Origin: Brevibacillus choshinensis
GTDB taxonomy: Bacteria > Bacillota > Bacilli > Brevibacillales > Brevibacillaceae
DNA length: 64,000 bases
NCBI RefSeq assembly: GCF_016811915.1
Contig: NZ_CP069127.1
Coordinates: 30,001 to 94,000, forward strand
Reading direction: 5' to 3'
Below, one piece after another: positions 45,326 to 53,628 of this stretch (position 1 is the stretch's first letter; every line of letters starts with the position of its first letter). Made by a program: the position numbers and the translations under genes. Below the pieces are notes generated by a model that saw only the letters and a program-made list of their open reading frames with translations, was not told the DNA's origin and made no database searches.

Positions 45326-45853
45326 TCAGTCGTAGTATACATCATGACGGAACTTGGCCGCGTAGGAGTGCCAGTCCGAAAAGGAGGCACGGTATTCGAT
45401 GAGGGTACCGTTTTCCGTATCGACAACGGTTGTTTGGTTTGCGAGCTTGGAAAACAACGGACTGAGGTAATCATCTGCAGGTGCCCAAAAGCGCATTTCC
45501 CGGATATCGACAGGCAGCTGGGCGAGATGCTGCGTAAAAAACTGCATGGTCCGCAGGAAAAGCAGCGTTCTGCGATAGGGCTCTAAAAAGTAAACCACCT
45601 GGATCTGGGCAATATGAGTATCCCGGTAATCGTTCTCCCCTGTTCCCAGAATGCAGCCGATTGTCCCGATCATTTCGTGCTCATCCGTGAAGCAAAGAAT
45701 GGCGATCTGCTCCATGAAGGCAGGACTCGCAATATAGCTGAGGGTAACGGGAAATGGATAGGGCAGATTAAGCGTAGAGTAATTCTCCAGTAAAAATTCC
45801 AGGTAATTCTGCATGTAGAACTCGGTGGCGCAAACGGAAAAATCGTAGCTCAT
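45326..45853 (-). CDS. GNAT-like hypothetical protein (operon gene 1)
   Basis: 175 residues from ATG 45853 (AAAGGTGTGG upstream; an in-frame GTG lies at 45865). The core HIAQIQVVYFLEPYRRTLLFLRTMQFFTQHLAQ, after MIGTIGCILGTGEN, resembles a GNAT fold, but no full family signature is visible. Its stop is 17 nt from the ABC exporter start, so it is the first gene of a three-gene operon. Confidence 0.6.
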   Translation of the reverse strand: MSYDFSVCATEFYMQNYLEFLLENYSTLNLPYPFPVTLSYIASPAFMEQIAILCFTDEHEMIGTIGCILGTGENDYRDTHIAQIQVVYFLEPYRRTLLFLRTMQFFTQHLAQLPVDIREMRFWAPADDYLSPLFSKLANQTTVVDTENGTLIEYRASFSDWHSYAAKFRHDVYYD

Positions 45854-45900
45854 AGTCTTCCACACCTTTACTGGGTCAGGTTACCAATCTCACTTTTCTC

Positions 45901-45929
45901 ACTATAGCAAACAAATAGAGCCGCTGTAA
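45901..45929 (-). promoter_or_regulatory. Promoter of the ABC exporter operon
   Basis: TTACAG (45929-45924) and an extended -10 TGCTATAGT (TATAGT 45906-45901) on the minus strand, 17 nt spacer. Confidence 0.6.
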
Positions 45930-45981
45930 CTATCGGCCTTTTCGCGCCAATCGGGTTATTTTATCAGGCAGGCGCTAGGTG

Positions 45982-46027
45982 TTGACAAAAAGGGAAGAAC
46001 CATTTATGATCATACCCATAGGGGTAT
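45982..46027 (+). promoter_or_regulatory. Promoter with CstR-type operator (first persulfide operon)
   Basis: TTGACA (45982-45987) and TATGAT (46005-46010) have a 17 nt spacer. The inverted repeat ATACCCATAGGGGTAT (46012-46027) directly follows the -10, where a bound repressor would block transcription. The same box recurs at 49610. Confidence 0.85.
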
Positions 46028-46085
46028 TAGTATACACGCAAATTACCTCTCCATACAAGAAAAAACAAACAGGGAGGCATTCTTC

Positions 46086-46403
46086 ATGAGCAAGGGATGG
46101 CAAGACATAACGACAGAGCAAGTGGAAAGCAGACTGTCTAAGGATCCAGGCATACAGCTCATCGATGTTCGAAATCCAGATGAATATGAGGTAGGCCATA
46201 TACCGGGCGCCAAGCTGATTCCTTTGCCTGAACTGCCTGCTCGCATAAATGAGATTGATCAAAGCCGGGAAGTGATCTTCATCTGCCGGAGCGGGAATCG
46301 CAGCGGCAAGGCGTGTGAATACCTGACACAGCTAGGCTTTGCAAACCTGAACAACATGGTCGGCGGAATGCTGGCATGGACAGGGAAACAAGAACGCAAC
46401 TAA
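46086..46403 (+). CDS. Single-domain rhodanese
   Basis: 105 residues. Rhodanese fold with the LIDVRNPDEYEVGHIPGA entry and the active-site loop CRSGNRSG, whose Cys carries persulfide sulfur. No signal peptide, so cytosolic. GGGAGG precedes the ATG. First gene of a CstR-controlled operon. Confidence 0.93.
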   Translation: MSKGWQDITTEQVESRLSKDPGIQLIDVRNPDEYEVGHIPGAKLIPLPELPARINEIDQSREVIFICRSGNRSGKACEYLTQLGFANLNNMVGGMLAWTGKQERN

Positions 46404-46419
46404 ACCAGGAGGGGTATAC

Positions 46420-47001
46420 ATGACAGCTCAACCCACGATTTCTGTCGACAAAATATTGGATTGCAAGGGACTTGCATGTCCAATGCCCATCGTAAGAACG
46501 AAGAAGGCCATGGATGAACTTCAGCCTGGCCAAGTCATGGAAGTGCAAGCGACTGACAAAGGCTCTCTGGCCGATATGCAAGGCTGGGCCAAAAACACGG
46601 GGCATCAATACTTGGGGACCATCCATGATGGAGATGTGCTCAAGCATTTTCTTCGCAAGGCAAATGCCCATGAAGCAAAGGAAGAAACGATGTATCCGCA
46701 TACCATCTCCAACGATGATTTGTTGAAAAAATGGCAGGCTAAGGAGCCGATCGTCGTGCTGGACGTGCGGGAACCAGCGGAATATGCATTTGAACGGATT
46801 CCTATGTCCATTTCAATACCCCTGGGAGTATTGGAAGGCCGATTGAGCGAATTGCAGCCTGATGCTGAGACGTATGTCATTTGCCGCTCGGGAAACCGCA
46901 GTGACCTAGCCTGCCAGCTGCTCGCTGAAAAAGGCTTTACACGCGTAAAAAACGTGATTCCCGGCATGTCTGGATGGACAGGACCTACAGAAAACCAATA
47001 A
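46420..47001 (+). CDS. TusA-rhodanese fusion
   Basis: 193 residues. An N-terminal TusA domain (about 8-80) with the sulfur-carrier Cys in CKGLACPMPIVRTKKAM is joined to a rhodanese domain (about 90-190) with IVVLDVREPAEYAFERIP and CRSGNRSDLA. This combines a persulfide carrier with a sulfurtransferase, like part of staphylococcal CstA, but without a DsrE domain, which is encoded separately at 49652. CCAGGAGGGG precedes the ATG. Confidence 0.92.
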   Translation: MTAQPTISVDKILDCKGLACPMPIVRTKKAMDELQPGQVMEVQATDKGSLADMQGWAKNTGHQYLGTIHDGDVLKHFLRKANAHEAKEETMYPHTISNDDLLKKWQAKEPIVVLDVREPAEYAFERIPMSISIPLGVLEGRLSELQPDAETYVICRSGNRSDLACQLLAEKGFTRVKNVIPGMSGWTGPTENQ

Positions 47002-47019
47002 GCAAGGGGGAAAAGAATC

Positions 47020-48171
47020 ATGACCACACAAACAGGGGCACCGCAAGTAATGACACCACATGATTTGACACAAATGCTTTTCCAAAAACAGCCCGTGTTT
47101 ATTCTCGACGTCCGCAATGAAAATGATTTTAACGACTGGAAAATTGAAGGCCATCATGTGCAAATCATCAATATTCCGTACTTCGACCTGATGGACGGAG
47201 TAGAAGCTGCACTCGACCAAATTCCAGAAGGCCAGCCGGTATTGGTCGTCTGTGCGAAAGAAGGCTCCTCCATTTTTGTGGCGGAACAGCTCGTGGAAGC
47301 AGGTCGAGACGACGTATACTATTTGCAAGGCGGCATGAAAGCTTGGAGCGAGTATCTGGAGCCGGTCAAAGTCGGTGATTTGCGAGATGGAGGAGAGCTG
47401 TACCAATTTGTCCGCATTGGGAAGGGCTGCTTGTCTTATATGATCGTATCGAATGGGGAGGCTGCGATTGTCGACACTCTCCGGATGACAGATGCCTACA
47501 CGGCATTTGCCAGCAAGCATCATGTGAAGATCACCCATACGATTGATACCCACCTCCATGCCGACCACATCTCTGGTGGGAAAAAATTAGCCGATCAACT
47601 GGGCGCTGCGTACTGGTTGCCGGAAAAAGATGCGGCAGAGGTTACCTTCTCTTATGAAAAGCTGGAAGAGGGCCGTGAAATTCATGTGGGGAAATCGAAA
47701 ATCACGATTCAACCCATCTACTCGCCTGGCCACACGATCGGAAGCACCTCGTTCATCGTGGACGATACCTACTTCCTGACGGGTGACATCCTGTTTGTGG
47801 AGTCCATTGGCCGCCCTGACTTGGCGGGATTGGCTGAAGATTGGGTGGGAGACCTGCGCCATACTTTGTATAATCGCTACAGAGAGCTTTCGGATGATCT
47901 CATTGTCCTGCCAGCGCACTTTGGCAAATACACGGAGCTGGGCGAGGGAGGAGTGGTGTCCGCGCGATTAGGGGACCTATTTGCGAATAACCCGGGCCTG
48001 CAAATCAAGGACGAGGGTGAATTCCGTGAAATTGTGACGCAAAACCTGCCGCCACAACCGAATGCGTATCAAGAAATTCGCCAGACCAACATGGGGAAAA
48101 TAACACCGAGTGAGGAACAGCAGCAGGAAATGGAGATTGGTCCGAATCGTTGCGCTGTTCACGATAAATAA
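47020..48171 (+). CDS. Persulfide dioxygenase with N-terminal rhodanese domain
   Basis: 383 residues. The N-terminal rhodanese domain (about 10-115) has [11 protein letters not shown] as active loop. A metallo-beta-lactamase fold (about 120-345) with [27 protein letters not shown] and LPAHFGKY follows, the non-haem iron site of ETHE1-type persulfide dioxygenases. The order is the reverse of staphylococcal CstB, where the dioxygenase domain comes first. It oxidises low-molecular-weight persulfides to sulfite, which the TauE exporter may remove. Confidence 0.9.
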   Translation: MTTQTGAPQVMTPHDLTQMLFQKQPVFILDVRNENDFNDWKIEGHHVQIINIPYFDLMDGVEAALDQIPEGQPVLVVCAKEGSSIFVAEQLVEAGRDDVYYLQGGMKAWSEYLEPVKVGDLRDGGELYQFVRIGKGCLSYMIVSNGEAAIVDTLRMTDAYTAFASKHHVKITHTIDTHLHADHISGGKKLADQLGAAYWLPEKDAAEVTFSYEKLEEGREIHVGKSKITIQPIYSPGHTIGSTSFIVDDTYFLTGDILFVESIGRPDLAGLAEDWVGDLRHTLYNRYRELSDDLIVLPAHFGKYTELGEGGVVSARLGDLFANNPGLQIKDEGEFREIVTQNLPPQPNAYQEIRQTNMGKITPSEEQQQEMEIGPNRCAVHDK

Positions 48172-48221
48172 GAAAAAGAATGACAAAAACAAGGATGAAC
48201 AAATTCGAGGAGGAATGTAAA

Positions 48222-48446
48222 ATGGCAGATATAACGGTAGATACAAAAGGAATGGCATGCCCGATGCCGATCGTAAAGGCAAAGAAAGCGCTGGACGGCT
48301 TGGCTTCTGGTCAAACCATGGAAGTGCTCTCCACAGATAAAGGGTCGCTCAATGATTTCCAAGCGTGGGTGAAACAAACCAAAAACGAGTTGATTTCCCA
48401 TGAAGAGGACAACGGCGTATTCAAATTTCTGGTGAAGAAATCCTAA
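48222..48446 (+). CDS. TusA-family sulfur carrier
   Basis: 74 residues from ATG 48222 with GAGGAGG upstream. A single TusA domain with the sulfur-carrier Cys in KGMACPMPIVKAKKALDG. It duplicates the TusA half of the fusion protein encoded upstream and ends the first sulfur operon, with a terminator following. Confidence 0.92.
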   Translation: MADITVDTKGMACPMPIVKAKKALDGLASGQTMEVLSTDKGSLNDFQAWVKQTKNELISHEEDNGVFKFLVKKS

Positions 48447-48448
48447 AA

Positions 48449-48491
48449 AGAAAATAGCGAGCACGATGAGTAAGTCGTGTTCGCTTATTTC
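48449..48491. terminator. Terminator between tusA and the zinc-ribbon gene
   Basis: AGCGAGCACGA/TCGTGTTCGCT stem with A/T-rich sides. It overlaps the 3' end of the convergent small gene. Confidence 0.7.
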
Positions 48492-48655
48492 ACATCCTCG
48501 TAGATGATGCGAATACCGAGTTGTCCGTAGGTTTCTTCTCGGTAATGACCATTCGGGCACATTTTTTCGCAGCGCAAATCATCTATATGAGAAAGCAACG
48601 GTTCCTTGCAGGTAGGGCAGCGGTGCTGAAAGATCGATTTCAAATATCGAATCAT
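48485..48655 (-). CDS. 56-residue zinc-ribbon-like protein
   Basis: MIRYLKSIFQHRCPTCKEPL... with CPTCKE, LRCEKMCPNGHY as two Cys pairs spaced like a zinc ribbon, then GIRIIYEDVK. AAGGTGATATAA precedes the ATG at 48655. It stands alone on the minus strand inside the sulfur cluster. I see no published-type family name for it. Confidence 0.6.
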   Translation of the reverse strand: MIRYLKSIFQHRCPTCKEPLLSHIDDLRCEKMCPNGHYREETYGQLGIRIIYEDVK

Positions 48656-48769
48656 TTATATCACCTTATTCGCATTAAATTACTTGGATTTATTTTACTC
48701 GATCATCCTTCATTTGAAAAGGAGTCAGAACTTCTCAGGGGCGTTACTTTGGGAAGGGAAGGAGGACGT

Positions 48770-49561
48770 ATGGACGCTCTATTGTTTCTACTCATGCTGT
48801 CACTGGGCTTATTCGGTTCATTCTTTTCCGGATTACTCGGAATTGGCGGCGCCATCATTAACTATCCATTGCTGCTCTTTGTGCCAGATTGGTTGAATGT
48901 TGCCCATTTCACGGCGCAGGAGGTATCGTCGATTTCCATGTTCCAAGTGTTTTTCGCCTCGTTGTCAGGGGTGCTGGCTTTCCGCAAGAAAAACGGGAAG
49001 GGCTCGCCTTTGATTCACAAAGGGCTGGTCAAGGATATGGGGATCAGCATCCTCGTCGGGAGCTTGCTGGGTGGCTTCATCTCCAGGTACCTATCGGGAG
49101 ACAGCATCAATCTCGTCTATGGGATCTTGGCTGTCGTCGCGGTTGTACTCATGCTGATCAAAAACAAAGGGAAGGAAGAGAATCCCGAGGATGTCACGTA
49201 CAACCGAGGCATTGCGATTCCCTCTGCGTTCGTCGTCGGGATCGTATCTGGCATTGTAGGGGCTGGAGGTGCCTTTGTTCTCATCCCGATCATGCTGACT
49301 GTACTGAAAATCCCAACCCGCGTAACCATTGCATCGTCCTTAGCTATCGTATTCATTTCCGCCATCGGTGGTGTATTGGGGAAACTGACAACGGGACACA
49401 TTCCGTTGTGGCCCGTTCTGTTCACCGTGATCGGCAGTGTGATCGGAGCACCTTTGGGCAGCCGGGTCAGTGCCAAAATGAATGTAAATGTCTTGCGCTA
49501 TGGATTGCTGATCCTGATCAGTGTGACGGCGATTAAAATATGGAGCGACATTATCCTGTAA
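48770..49561 (+). CDS. TauE/SafE-family sulfite/sulfonate exporter
   Basis: 263 residues, ATG 48770 with GGAGG 5 nt upstream (the frame is open further 5' without a site). Eight hydrophobic segments in two repeats, each with GxGG (LLGIGGAIINYPLL, VGAGGAFVLIPIM), are typical of TauE. In a persulfide locus it most likely exports sulfite or thiosulfate produced by the dioxygenase. Confidence 0.88.
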   Translation: MDALLFLLMLSLGLFGSFFSGLLGIGGAIINYPLLLFVPDWLNVAHFTAQEVSSISMFQVFFASLSGVLAFRKKNGKGSPLIHKGLVKDMGISILVGSLLGGFISRYLSGDSINLVYGILAVVAVVLMLIKNKGKEENPEDVTYNRGIAIPSAFVVGIVSGIVGAGGAFVLIPIMLTVLKIPTRVTIASSLAIVFISAIGGVLGKLTTGHIPLWPVLFTVIGSVIGAPLGSRVSAKMNVNVLRYGLLILISVTAIKIWSDIIL

Positions 49562-49582
49562 CGGAGGTTCTACAAATTTCCG

Positions 49583-49625
49583 TTGCAAATGCGCTCTACT
49601 GCATTTAAAATACCTATAGGGGTAT
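49583..49625 (+). promoter_or_regulatory. Promoter with second CstR-type operator
   Basis: TTGCAA (49583-49588) and TAAAAT (49606-49611) have a 17 nt spacer. ATACCTATAGGGGTAT (49610-49625) overlaps the -10 end and differs from the 46012 box at one position. Confidence 0.85.
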
Positions 49626-49651
49626 AAGTATAACTCAAGGAGGCCTCTTTC

Positions 49652-50134
49652 ATGGAAGCTCAAAAAGAGAAAACAACGATTGTCCTGTTCAGTGGGGATT
49701 TAGATAAAGCGATTGCGGCTTTTATTATTGCGAACGGTGCCGCAGCGTATGATCACGATGTCACGATTTTCTTTACGTTCTGGGGATTGAACACCATGCG
49801 CAAAGACGAGATCGTCAAGGTGAATAAAGGCTTCCTCGAAAAGGCGTTTGGCTGGATGATGCCTCGCGGCGCCAAAAAGCTGGGGTTGTCCAAAATGAAT
49901 ATGATGGGCATGGGGCCAAAGATGATCAAGCACGTCATGAAAAAGCATAATGCATTGACGTTGCCTCAGTTGATCGAACTGGCTCAGGAACAAGGGGTCA
50001 AGCTGGTGGCATGCACCATGACGATGGATCTCCTGGGTCTGCAAAAGGAAGAGCTGCTGGACGGAATGGAATATGCAGGGGTAGCGGCTTATCTGGGCGA
50101 TGCTACACAAGCGAAAGTGAATCTGTTTATTTAG
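49652..50134 (+). CDS. DsrE/DsrF-like sulfur-transfer protein
   Basis: 160 residues, AAGGAGG before the ATG. DsrE-like fold: TTIVLFSGDLDKAIAAFIIANGAAAYDHDVTIFFTFWG, a Met-rich loop (MNMMGMGPKMIKHVM) and VKLVACTMTMDLLGL with a conserved Cys that could carry sulfur. First gene of the second CstR-controlled unit, followed by cstR. Confidence 0.9.
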   Translation: MEAQKEKTTIVLFSGDLDKAIAAFIIANGAAAYDHDVTIFFTFWGLNTMRKDEIVKVNKGFLEKAFGWMMPRGAKKLGLSKMNMMGMGPKMIKHVMKKHNALTLPQLIELAQEQGVKLVACTMTMDLLGLQKEELLDGMEYAGVAAYLGDATQAKVNLFI

Positions 50135-50186
50135 GCCGCTCCTTTTTCGTATAATACCGGTATAGGTAGAAATAGGAGGAAATTTC

Positions 50187-50453
50187 ATGGACTACAACTA
50201 CGGTGAAGATATTAAAAGACGCTTGCGCAGGATTGAGGGACAAGTTCGCGGTGTTTTGAAAATGATGGAGGATCAGAAAAACTGCAAGGAGGTAGTCGCG
50301 CAGCTGTCAGCTGTGAGAAATGCATCCGATCGTGCTATCGCGCAAATCGTGGCGGAAAATCTTCAGCGCTGCTTGTTGGAAGAGCAGGAGGCTGGAGGAG
50401 ACACCAGCAAAATGGTGAAGGAAGCTGTTGAGCTCTTGGTGAAAAGCCGCTAA
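50187..50453 (+). CDS. cstR: Persulfide-sensing repressor CstR (CsoR family)
   Basis: 88 residues of the all-helical CsoR/RcnR/CstR family: RLRRIEGQVRGVLKMMEDQKNCKEVVAQLSAVRNASDRAIAQIVAENLQRCL. Two cysteines (about 33 and 62) are present, but the copper-ligand His four residues before the second Cys is Asn, so it is a persulfide sensor rather than a copper sensor. ATACCGGTATAGG upstream may be a third, weaker operator. It should control the boxes at 46012 and 49610. Confidence 0.9.
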   Translation: MDYNYGEDIKRRLRRIEGQVRGVLKMMEDQKNCKEVVAQLSAVRNASDRAIAQIVAENLQRCLLEEQEAGGDTSKMVKEAVELLVKSR

Positions 50454-50470
50454 AACGAAAGGGTGTCTAT

Positions 50471-50860
50471 ATGGATTTCTCGACTATACTTCTGATTCTC
50501 GCTTACGCTGTCACTACGTGGTATTTGATCACACGATTCAGGTCGGTAAAGGGTCTGCAAAATTTATCCGCAGAGGAATTCAAAGATCGGGTGAATCAAA
50601 AAAGCAGGGTGATGTTGATCGACGTGAGGGAGCCCCATGAATACAAGAAGGGGTATATTCCTTCGGCGGTCAATATCCCACTGTCCCAGCTGAACAGCCG
50701 GGTCAAGGAAATATCCAGCAAAAACGACGTGCTGCTCTATTGCCGCAGCGGGATGCGCAGCAAACAGGCAGCAAAGGTATTGAGCAAGCACGGCTTTACC
50801 AACATGGCTCATCTCAAAGGCGGCCTGATTACCTGGAGCGGCGCAATCAAAAAGAAATGA
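50471..50860 (+). CDS. Membrane-anchored rhodanese
   Basis: 129 residues. One N-terminal membrane span (STILLILAYAVTTWYLI) is followed by a rhodanese domain with MLIDVREPHEYKKGYIPSAVNIP and active loop CRSGMRSKQA. It follows cstR by 17 nt and is in the same unit. The orientation (cytosolic domain) is inferred from the positive segment after the span. Confidence 0.9.
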   Translation: MDFSTILLILAYAVTTWYLITRFRSVKGLQNLSAEEFKDRVNQKSRVMLIDVREPHEYKKGYIPSAVNIPLSQLNSRVKEISSKNDVLLYCRSGMRSKQAAKVLSKHGFTNMAHLKGGLITWSGAIKKK

Positions 50861-50862
50861 AG

Positions 50863-50906
50863 GAGAAACCCACAGTGTGCTGGATGGACACTGTGGGTTT
50901 TTGGCG
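50863..50906 (+). terminator. Terminator of the second sulfur unit
   Basis: AACCCACAGTGT/ACACTGTGGGTT stem with T5. Confidence 0.9.
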
Positions 50907-50946
50907 ATGAATAGGCGGACCAGACGGCAGAAAGAATAATACACCA

Positions 50947-51042
50947 TTGACATCTTGCTCTGTTGTAACTAAAATGATTACAACAGGGGGCAAATGAACA
51001 CCTTGTTCTTTTTTTACACAAGATGTAACTGCTTTTGTTACA
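50947..51042 (+). promoter_or_regulatory. Promoter with two TGTAAC palindromes
   Basis: TTGACA (50947-50952) and TAAAAT (50970-50975) have a 17 nt spacer. TGTTGTAA-N9-TTACAACA (50961-50985) spans the -10, and TGTAAC-N7-GTTACA (51024-51042) lies downstream. The pair looks like a two-site operator for an HxlR/MarR-type repressor of the oxidoreductase gene. Confidence 0.65.
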
Positions 51043-51107
51043 GCTGATCGATCAGGTAATACCATGCCTATATTTGAAGAATCATACCATTATGGAGGGA
51101 AATGATC

Positions 51108-51743
51108 ATGAAAATCGCCATTGTCGGTGCAAGCGGGAAAGCAGGTAAATGGATTGCGAAGGAAGCGTTGGACCGTGGACACGAAGTGACGGCTATCGTC
51201 CGTGATGCATCAAAAATAGCGGAAGCAAACGTAGCCGTTGTGGAAAAAGACGTCTTTGCCCTGAAAGCAGATGATTTGAAAGGCTATGATGTGGTAGTCA
51301 ACGCATTTGGTGCCCCATTGGGTCAGGAGCACTTGCATGTCGAAGCAGGGAATGTATTGATTGAAGCCATGAAGGGTGCGCCAGACACTCGCATGATCGT
51401 GGTAGGCGGAGCGGGCAGTCTGTTCGTCGATGAAGCGAAAACCACTCGTGTATGGGAAACGCCGGATTTCCCTGAAATGTTCTTGGCTACGGCACAAAAT
51501 CAGGGAGAAAATCTGCGCATTCTACAAGGCACAGATTCCATTCAATGGACATTTCTGAGTCCGTCCGCTTTCTTTGATGCAGAAGGCGCTCGCACGGGTA
51601 CCTATGTAGCAGGAAAAGATCATTTGCTGGTAAACGCCAGCGGTCAGAGCTACATCAGCTACGCTGACTACGCCATCGCTGTCCTGGATGAAATCGAAAA
51701 TCCAAAGCATCGCAACGAACGCTTCACCGTAGGCTCCAAATAA
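51108..51743 (+). CDS. NAD(P)-binding oxidoreductase (SDR/NmrA-like)
   Basis: 211 residues. ATG 51108 is 8 nt after GGAGGG; ATG 51102 is too close. Rossmann start MKIAIVGASGKAGKWIAKEAL, then VVVNAFG and MIVVGGAGSLFVDE, typical of atypical SDR flavin-reductase-like proteins (YwnB type). It is probably induced by electrophile or thiol stress, given the operators upstream. Confidence 0.87.
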   Translation: MKIAIVGASGKAGKWIAKEALDRGHEVTAIVRDASKIAEANVAVVEKDVFALKADDLKGYDVVVNAFGAPLGQEHLHVEAGNVLIEAMKGAPDTRMIVVGGAGSLFVDEAKTTRVWETPDFPEMFLATAQNQGENLRILQGTDSIQWTFLSPSAFFDAEGARTGTYVAGKDHLLVNASGQSYISYADYAIAVLDEIENPKHRNERFTVGSK

Positions 51744-51757
51744 AGCGCGGATCAAAA

Positions 51758-51793
51758 GCAAAGACCAGCTCAATGACGAGCTGGTCTTTTTCG
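51758..51793 (+). terminator. Terminator after the oxidoreductase
   Basis: AAAGACCAGCTC/GAGCTGGTCTTT stem with T5. Confidence 0.88.
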
Positions 51794-51806
51794 TACGGTC
51801 CGCAGT

Positions 51807-52115
51807 TTATCGCACCAATGAGCCGATCACTGGATAATGAAACGGTCTGCCTTTGAGCGAGTAGATGATCCCTTTGATCGGATAGTAGATTCCCATCAAT
51901 CCGAAGACGATCAGGAAAGGGATGCCGACCACGATGAACGAGAGCGCCCAGGAAATGCTGATGAGTACTCCCAAGATCACGTGAAACAAAAGAGCCTGTA
52001 GTGCCATATTTTTAGCATCGCGATCCTGCATGAGCAGCCATACAATCAATGGCACCAGGAAGGGCGCGAAAAACGCACTCGCATGTGTGATAGCTTTTAC
52101 ACCGTTATAATTCAT
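51807..52115 (-). CDS. DUF4870-type small membrane protein
   Basis: 102 residues from ATG 52115 with GAGGAGG 7 nt upstream. Three hydrophobic segments with ITHASAFFAPFLVPLIVWLL and KNMALQALLFHV, the pattern of the DUF4870 family. Function unknown. Confidence 0.75.
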   Translation of the reverse strand: MNYNGVKAITHASAFFAPFLVPLIVWLLMQDRDAKNMALQALLFHVILGVLISISWALSFIVVGIPFLIVFGLMGIYYPIKGIIYSLKGRPFHYPVIGSLVR

Positions 52116-52346
52116 CGAATAGTCCTCCTCGTCGTTCATGCCGACTTCTATGATCCTATTGTACATGAGGGATGGAACGGACCAAAACCATCAAAAGCGT
52201 GATTTCCCGCTCCGACCACAGACGGAGGAAAATTCCATTCAAATCGGTTACTGTGAATCTTAAGAAAATCTTTTGTTTTTTCACAAGTAATTCTAAAAGA
52301 AATCTGGGTAACATGACTAGTAAGCGACAAAAAAGGAGCGAACCAA

Positions 52347-52937
52347 ATGATGATGATTGATTGCCATCAACCGGTCGGCTTAAAAGAACGGCTGATGTTT
52401 TTCTATAATTTCTTGCAGGCACCAGGTCAAGTAGGGAGCATTACGCCTAGCTCGCACGCGCTGGCGAAGCAGATGATGAAGCCGGTTGACTGGAAAAAAG
52501 CACATACGATCGTGGAGCTAGGGGCGGGAACCGGTATTTTCACCAAATGGATCGATGAGCTGAAACAGCCGGATGCGACCCTCGTGTCATTTGAAAAAGA
52601 AACGAACATGCGGAATCGTCTGGAGCTGCTCTTTCCGGGCGCTCTTTTCCACGAGGACGCTGTCGAGCTGGTGAGTGTGCTGGCGGATGCGGGATTGGGC
52701 AAAGCCGATGCGATCATTTCCGGCTTGCCGTTCGCAAACTTCCCCCAAGCCTTGCGCGATCAGATCATGGAGCAGGTGTACGCTGCACTGAAGCCAGGCG
52801 GAGTCTTTGTCGCCTTTCAGTATTCTCTGCAAATGAAAAAGCAGCTGCAAGCGGTCTTTTCGGAAGTCTCCGTCAAGTTGGTTCCGTTTAATCTGCCTCC
52901 TGCTTTTGTGTATGTTTGCCGGAAAGAAATCGGGTAG
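52347..52937 (+). CDS. Class I SAM-dependent methyltransferase
   Basis: 196 residues, AAAAGGAGCG before the ATG. Motif I VELGAGTGIFTKWI binds SAM, and ISGLPFANFP is the motif IV region; the layout (QVGSITPSSHALAKQMM start) is that of KsgA-like or phospholipid N-methyltransferase-like proteins. The substrate may be a lipid or small molecule. It is followed by a DedA membrane protein 21 nt downstream, so a membrane-lipid role is possible. Confidence 0.85.
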   Translation: MMMIDCHQPVGLKERLMFFYNFLQAPGQVGSITPSSHALAKQMMKPVDWKKAHTIVELGAGTGIFTKWIDELKQPDATLVSFEKETNMRNRLELLFPGALFHEDAVELVSVLADAGLGKADAIISGLPFANFPQALRDQIMEQVYAALKPGGVFVAFQYSLQMKKQLQAVFSEVSVKLVPFNLPPAFVYVCRKEIG

Positions 52938-52958
52938 AGAGGGAGGGAGAAACGCAGA

Positions 52959-53597
52959 ATGGTAGTAGATATGCTGACGGATTCGGTGAGCCAATTCGGC
53001 TATTTTGCACTCTTCTTTCTATTATGGCTGGGTATTGTCGGAATGCCGATTCCGGATGAAGTCATTGTACTGTCCGCAGGTGTGTTGACCGCCACAGGTG
53101 TGCTGAAGGTCGTACCTGCTTTTATTGCTACGTATCTGGGAGTCGTTTCCGGACTGTCTCTCGGGTACGTGTTAGGGCGGACGGTAGGGGCTCCGGCTCT
53201 GAACTGGATCGGGCGAAAAAAGGGGATGAACAAGTACGTCGCGCATGCGCAGTCACTTCTGGAACGGTACGGGAGTTATGCGCTTTGCATCAGCTATTTT
53301 TTGCCGGTCGTTCGTCACGTCGTTCCCTATCTGGTGGGGATCGGGAAGATGACTTTTCGCCGATATGCATGGTTCTCCTATACGACCGGGCTTGTCTGGA
53401 CGCTGATTTTGTTTGGGATCGGGCACTTCACAGGGAATAACGTCGCCTATCTCAATGCTCACTTGAGCACGCTGACGCAAGGGATGGCAATGGGAGTGAT
53501 CGGTCTGGTTCTCGTCGCAGCAGTCGGACTGTACGGCTACAAGGTGTGGAAAAGAAAGAAGGAACGTATCGTCCCTTCAAAAGAATACAGCAAATAG
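52959..53597 (+). CDS. DedA-family membrane protein
   Basis: 212 residues, GGGAGGGAG before the ATG. DedA/SNARE-associated domain: GIVGMPIPDEVIVLSAG, GYVLGRTVG and LERYGSYALCISYFLPVVRHVVPYLVGIGKM with the functional Arg-His. Proteins of this family flip undecaprenyl phosphate or phospholipids. A 69-bp part of this gene (53028-53096) recurs inverted inside the HD-GYP gene. Confidence 0.93.
   Translation: MVVDMLTDSVSQFGYFALFFLLWLGIVGMPIPDEVIVLSAGVLTATGVLKVVPAFIATYLGVVSGLSLGYVLGRTVGAPALNWIGRKKGMNKYVAHAQSLLERYGSYALCISYFLPVVRHVVPYLVGIGKMTFRRYAWFSYTTGLVWTLILFGIGHFTGNNVAYLNAHLSTLTQGMAMGVIGLVLVAAVGLYGYKVWKRKKERIVPSKEYSK
53028..53096 (+). repeat. 69-bp donor segment in dedA
   Basis: This stretch, encoding about LGIVGMPIPDEVIVLSAGV and following residues, is the exact reverse complement of 55616-55684. 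Within dedA it encodes conserved family residues, so this is the parent copy. Confidence 0.93.
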
Positions 53598-53624
53598 ACC
53601 TCCTGCTCTTGCGGAGGTTTTTTC
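53598..53624 (+). terminator. dedA terminator
   Basis: ACCTCC/GGAGGT stem with T6. Confidence 0.8.
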
Positions 53625-53628
53625 GCTA

